A stretch of DNA of 61,359 nucleotides from Chitinophagaceae bacterium UBA7600 (GTDB lineage Bacteria; Bacteroidota; Bacteroidia; Chitinophagales; Chitinophagaceae), in contig DLKC01000026.1 in NCBI GenBank assembly GCA_002478885.1, forward strand, positions 1 to 61,359. The letters are read 5' to 3'. Within the stretch, counting starts at the first letter, position 1; each line of letters starts with the position of its first letter. The notes under the pieces were generated by a model, which saw only the letters and a list, made by a program, of their open reading frames with translations, had not been told where the DNA came from and ran no database searches. Position numbers and translations under genes: made by a program. Positions 61,110 to 61,359 of this stretch are shown here, piece by piece.

Positions 61110-61191
61110 GCTGTTGCTTTTGCGCCGGCAAAGATAACAGAAGATGGCTCTGCTTGCTGTTCCGGCTTGTTGCCCGGACCGTAAAGCATTG

Positions 61192-61246
61192 TGAGCCGGG
61201 CAAATGGCAGGCATTGGGCTTTCGTTGCGTCGCACTCGTCAGCGCC
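61192..61246 (+). repeat. intergenic bracket repeat
   Basis: TGAGCCGGGCAAATGG leads to GGCATTGGG and the core GTTGCGTCGCAC at 61224-61235. It lies about 80 bp upstream of tgt. Confidence 0.8.
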
Positions 61247-61270
61247 TTGTCGGGCACCCGGCGGTGCACG

Positions 61271-61320
61271 TACCCGGCGTTGCGGTGCCTTTTTCCCGGG
61301 AAACCGATTGGCGTATCGGC
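61271..61320 (+). repeat. possible second, degraded bracket repeat with hairpin insert
   Basis: TACCCGGCGTTGCG (61271-61284) is followed by TTCCCGGGAAACCGAT, recalling the insert at 2807 and 11419, and then by TATCGGCAGG instead of TCGCACAC. Weak support. Confidence 0.35.
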
Positions 61321-61338
61321 AGGCTTACCACCGACCAT

Positions 61339-61358
61339 CTACCAACTCCCTACCAACC
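61339..61358 (-). repeat. terminal repeat, right copy (inverted partner at 1-20)
   Basis: TCTACCAACTCCCTACCAAC is the exact reverse complement of bases 1-20. The flanking sequences differ (GGCAGGC on the left copy, TGGTCGG here), so the shared unit is short or differs at its edges. Confidence 0.7.
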
Positions 61359-61359
61359 A

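Noticed and set aside
61110..61235. Extended N-terminus of Tgt
   Set aside because: The frame crosses a bracket repeat, and the conserved Tgt sequence begins just after the Met at 61109.
143..61246. The repeats as integron attC sites
   Set aside because: Their size and inverted-repeat nature fit loosely, but no RYYYAAC / GTTRRRY core pair is present, orientations alternate, housekeeping genes lie between them, and no integron integrase is seen.
143..61246. The repeats as a CRISPR array
   Set aside because: Copies are kilobases apart, in both orientations, with whole genes between them, and no cas gene is present.
143..61246. The repeats as simple rho-independent terminators
   Set aside because: In the gene's reading direction the T-tract comes before the GC-rich part, and several genes have a separate proper hairpin terminator. 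Many copies lie upstream of genes.

Overview
This window looks like a chromosomal contig from a Bacteroidota bacterium, most likely the Chitinophagaceae. The evidence is a secreted protein with a type IX secretion C-terminal domain, promoters of the Bacteroidota form (TTTG, about 18 nt, TAnnTTTG), the order panD-panC / glycogen-synthase-like / DUF4270 lipoprotein, tgt next to an LptF/G-like permease, carboxypeptidase-regulatory and TonB-plug proteins, and an ECF sigma factor followed by an anti-sigma-like membrane protein. I see no rRNA, tRNA, transposase, phage gene or CRISPR array.

Layout. 0.2-5 kb: small envelope genes (PD40 propeller, OmpA-like protein, histidine phosphatase lipoprotein, DoxX). 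5-21 kb: an accessory carbohydrate region with a CE2-like esterase, GH3, GH42, two alpha/beta-hydrolases (one fused to an SMP-30 propeller) and GH9. Inside it is a four-gene operon on the minus strand: CitMHS transporter, amidohydrolase, and two AtuA-type proteins. No SusC/SusD pair is present. 21-34 kb: DedA, DUF2236, an FG-GAP propeller, two-haem cytochrome c, esterase-TPR, T9SS cargo, DUF1003, an MG2/TonB-plug protein and small proteins. 34-44 kb: housekeeping genes (ppk-ppx, rfaE2-like, panC-panD, GT5-like, DUF4270, metK). 44-61 kb: AraC regulator, PhyH dioxygenase, aldo/keto reductase, RsmB-type methyltransferase, htpG, cytochrome c lipoprotein, sigma/TonB pair, cysteine-cluster proteins, transglutaminase-like protein, a eukaryote-type citrate synthase, acyltransferase, LptF/G and tgt.

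The most striking feature is not a gene. About 30 copies of a 50-85 bp intergenic repeat occur, roughly one per 2 kb. One end carries the core GTTGCGTCGCAC (reverse GTGCGACGCAAC); the other carries a T/A tract next to CCCGGC. No copy lies in a confident gene. The T/A-CCCGGC end usually faces the adjacent gene, so blocks of genes are bracketed by inverted copies, and orientation switches at 25 of 29 neighbour steps. Three clear copies, and perhaps a fourth, carry a 23-26 nt hairpin at exactly the same internal position. I know of no named family that matches.

The two ends of the window carry the same 20-nt sequence in inverted orientation, so the window probably starts and stops in another dispersed repeat. 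All calls were made by reading the sequence; no database search was run.
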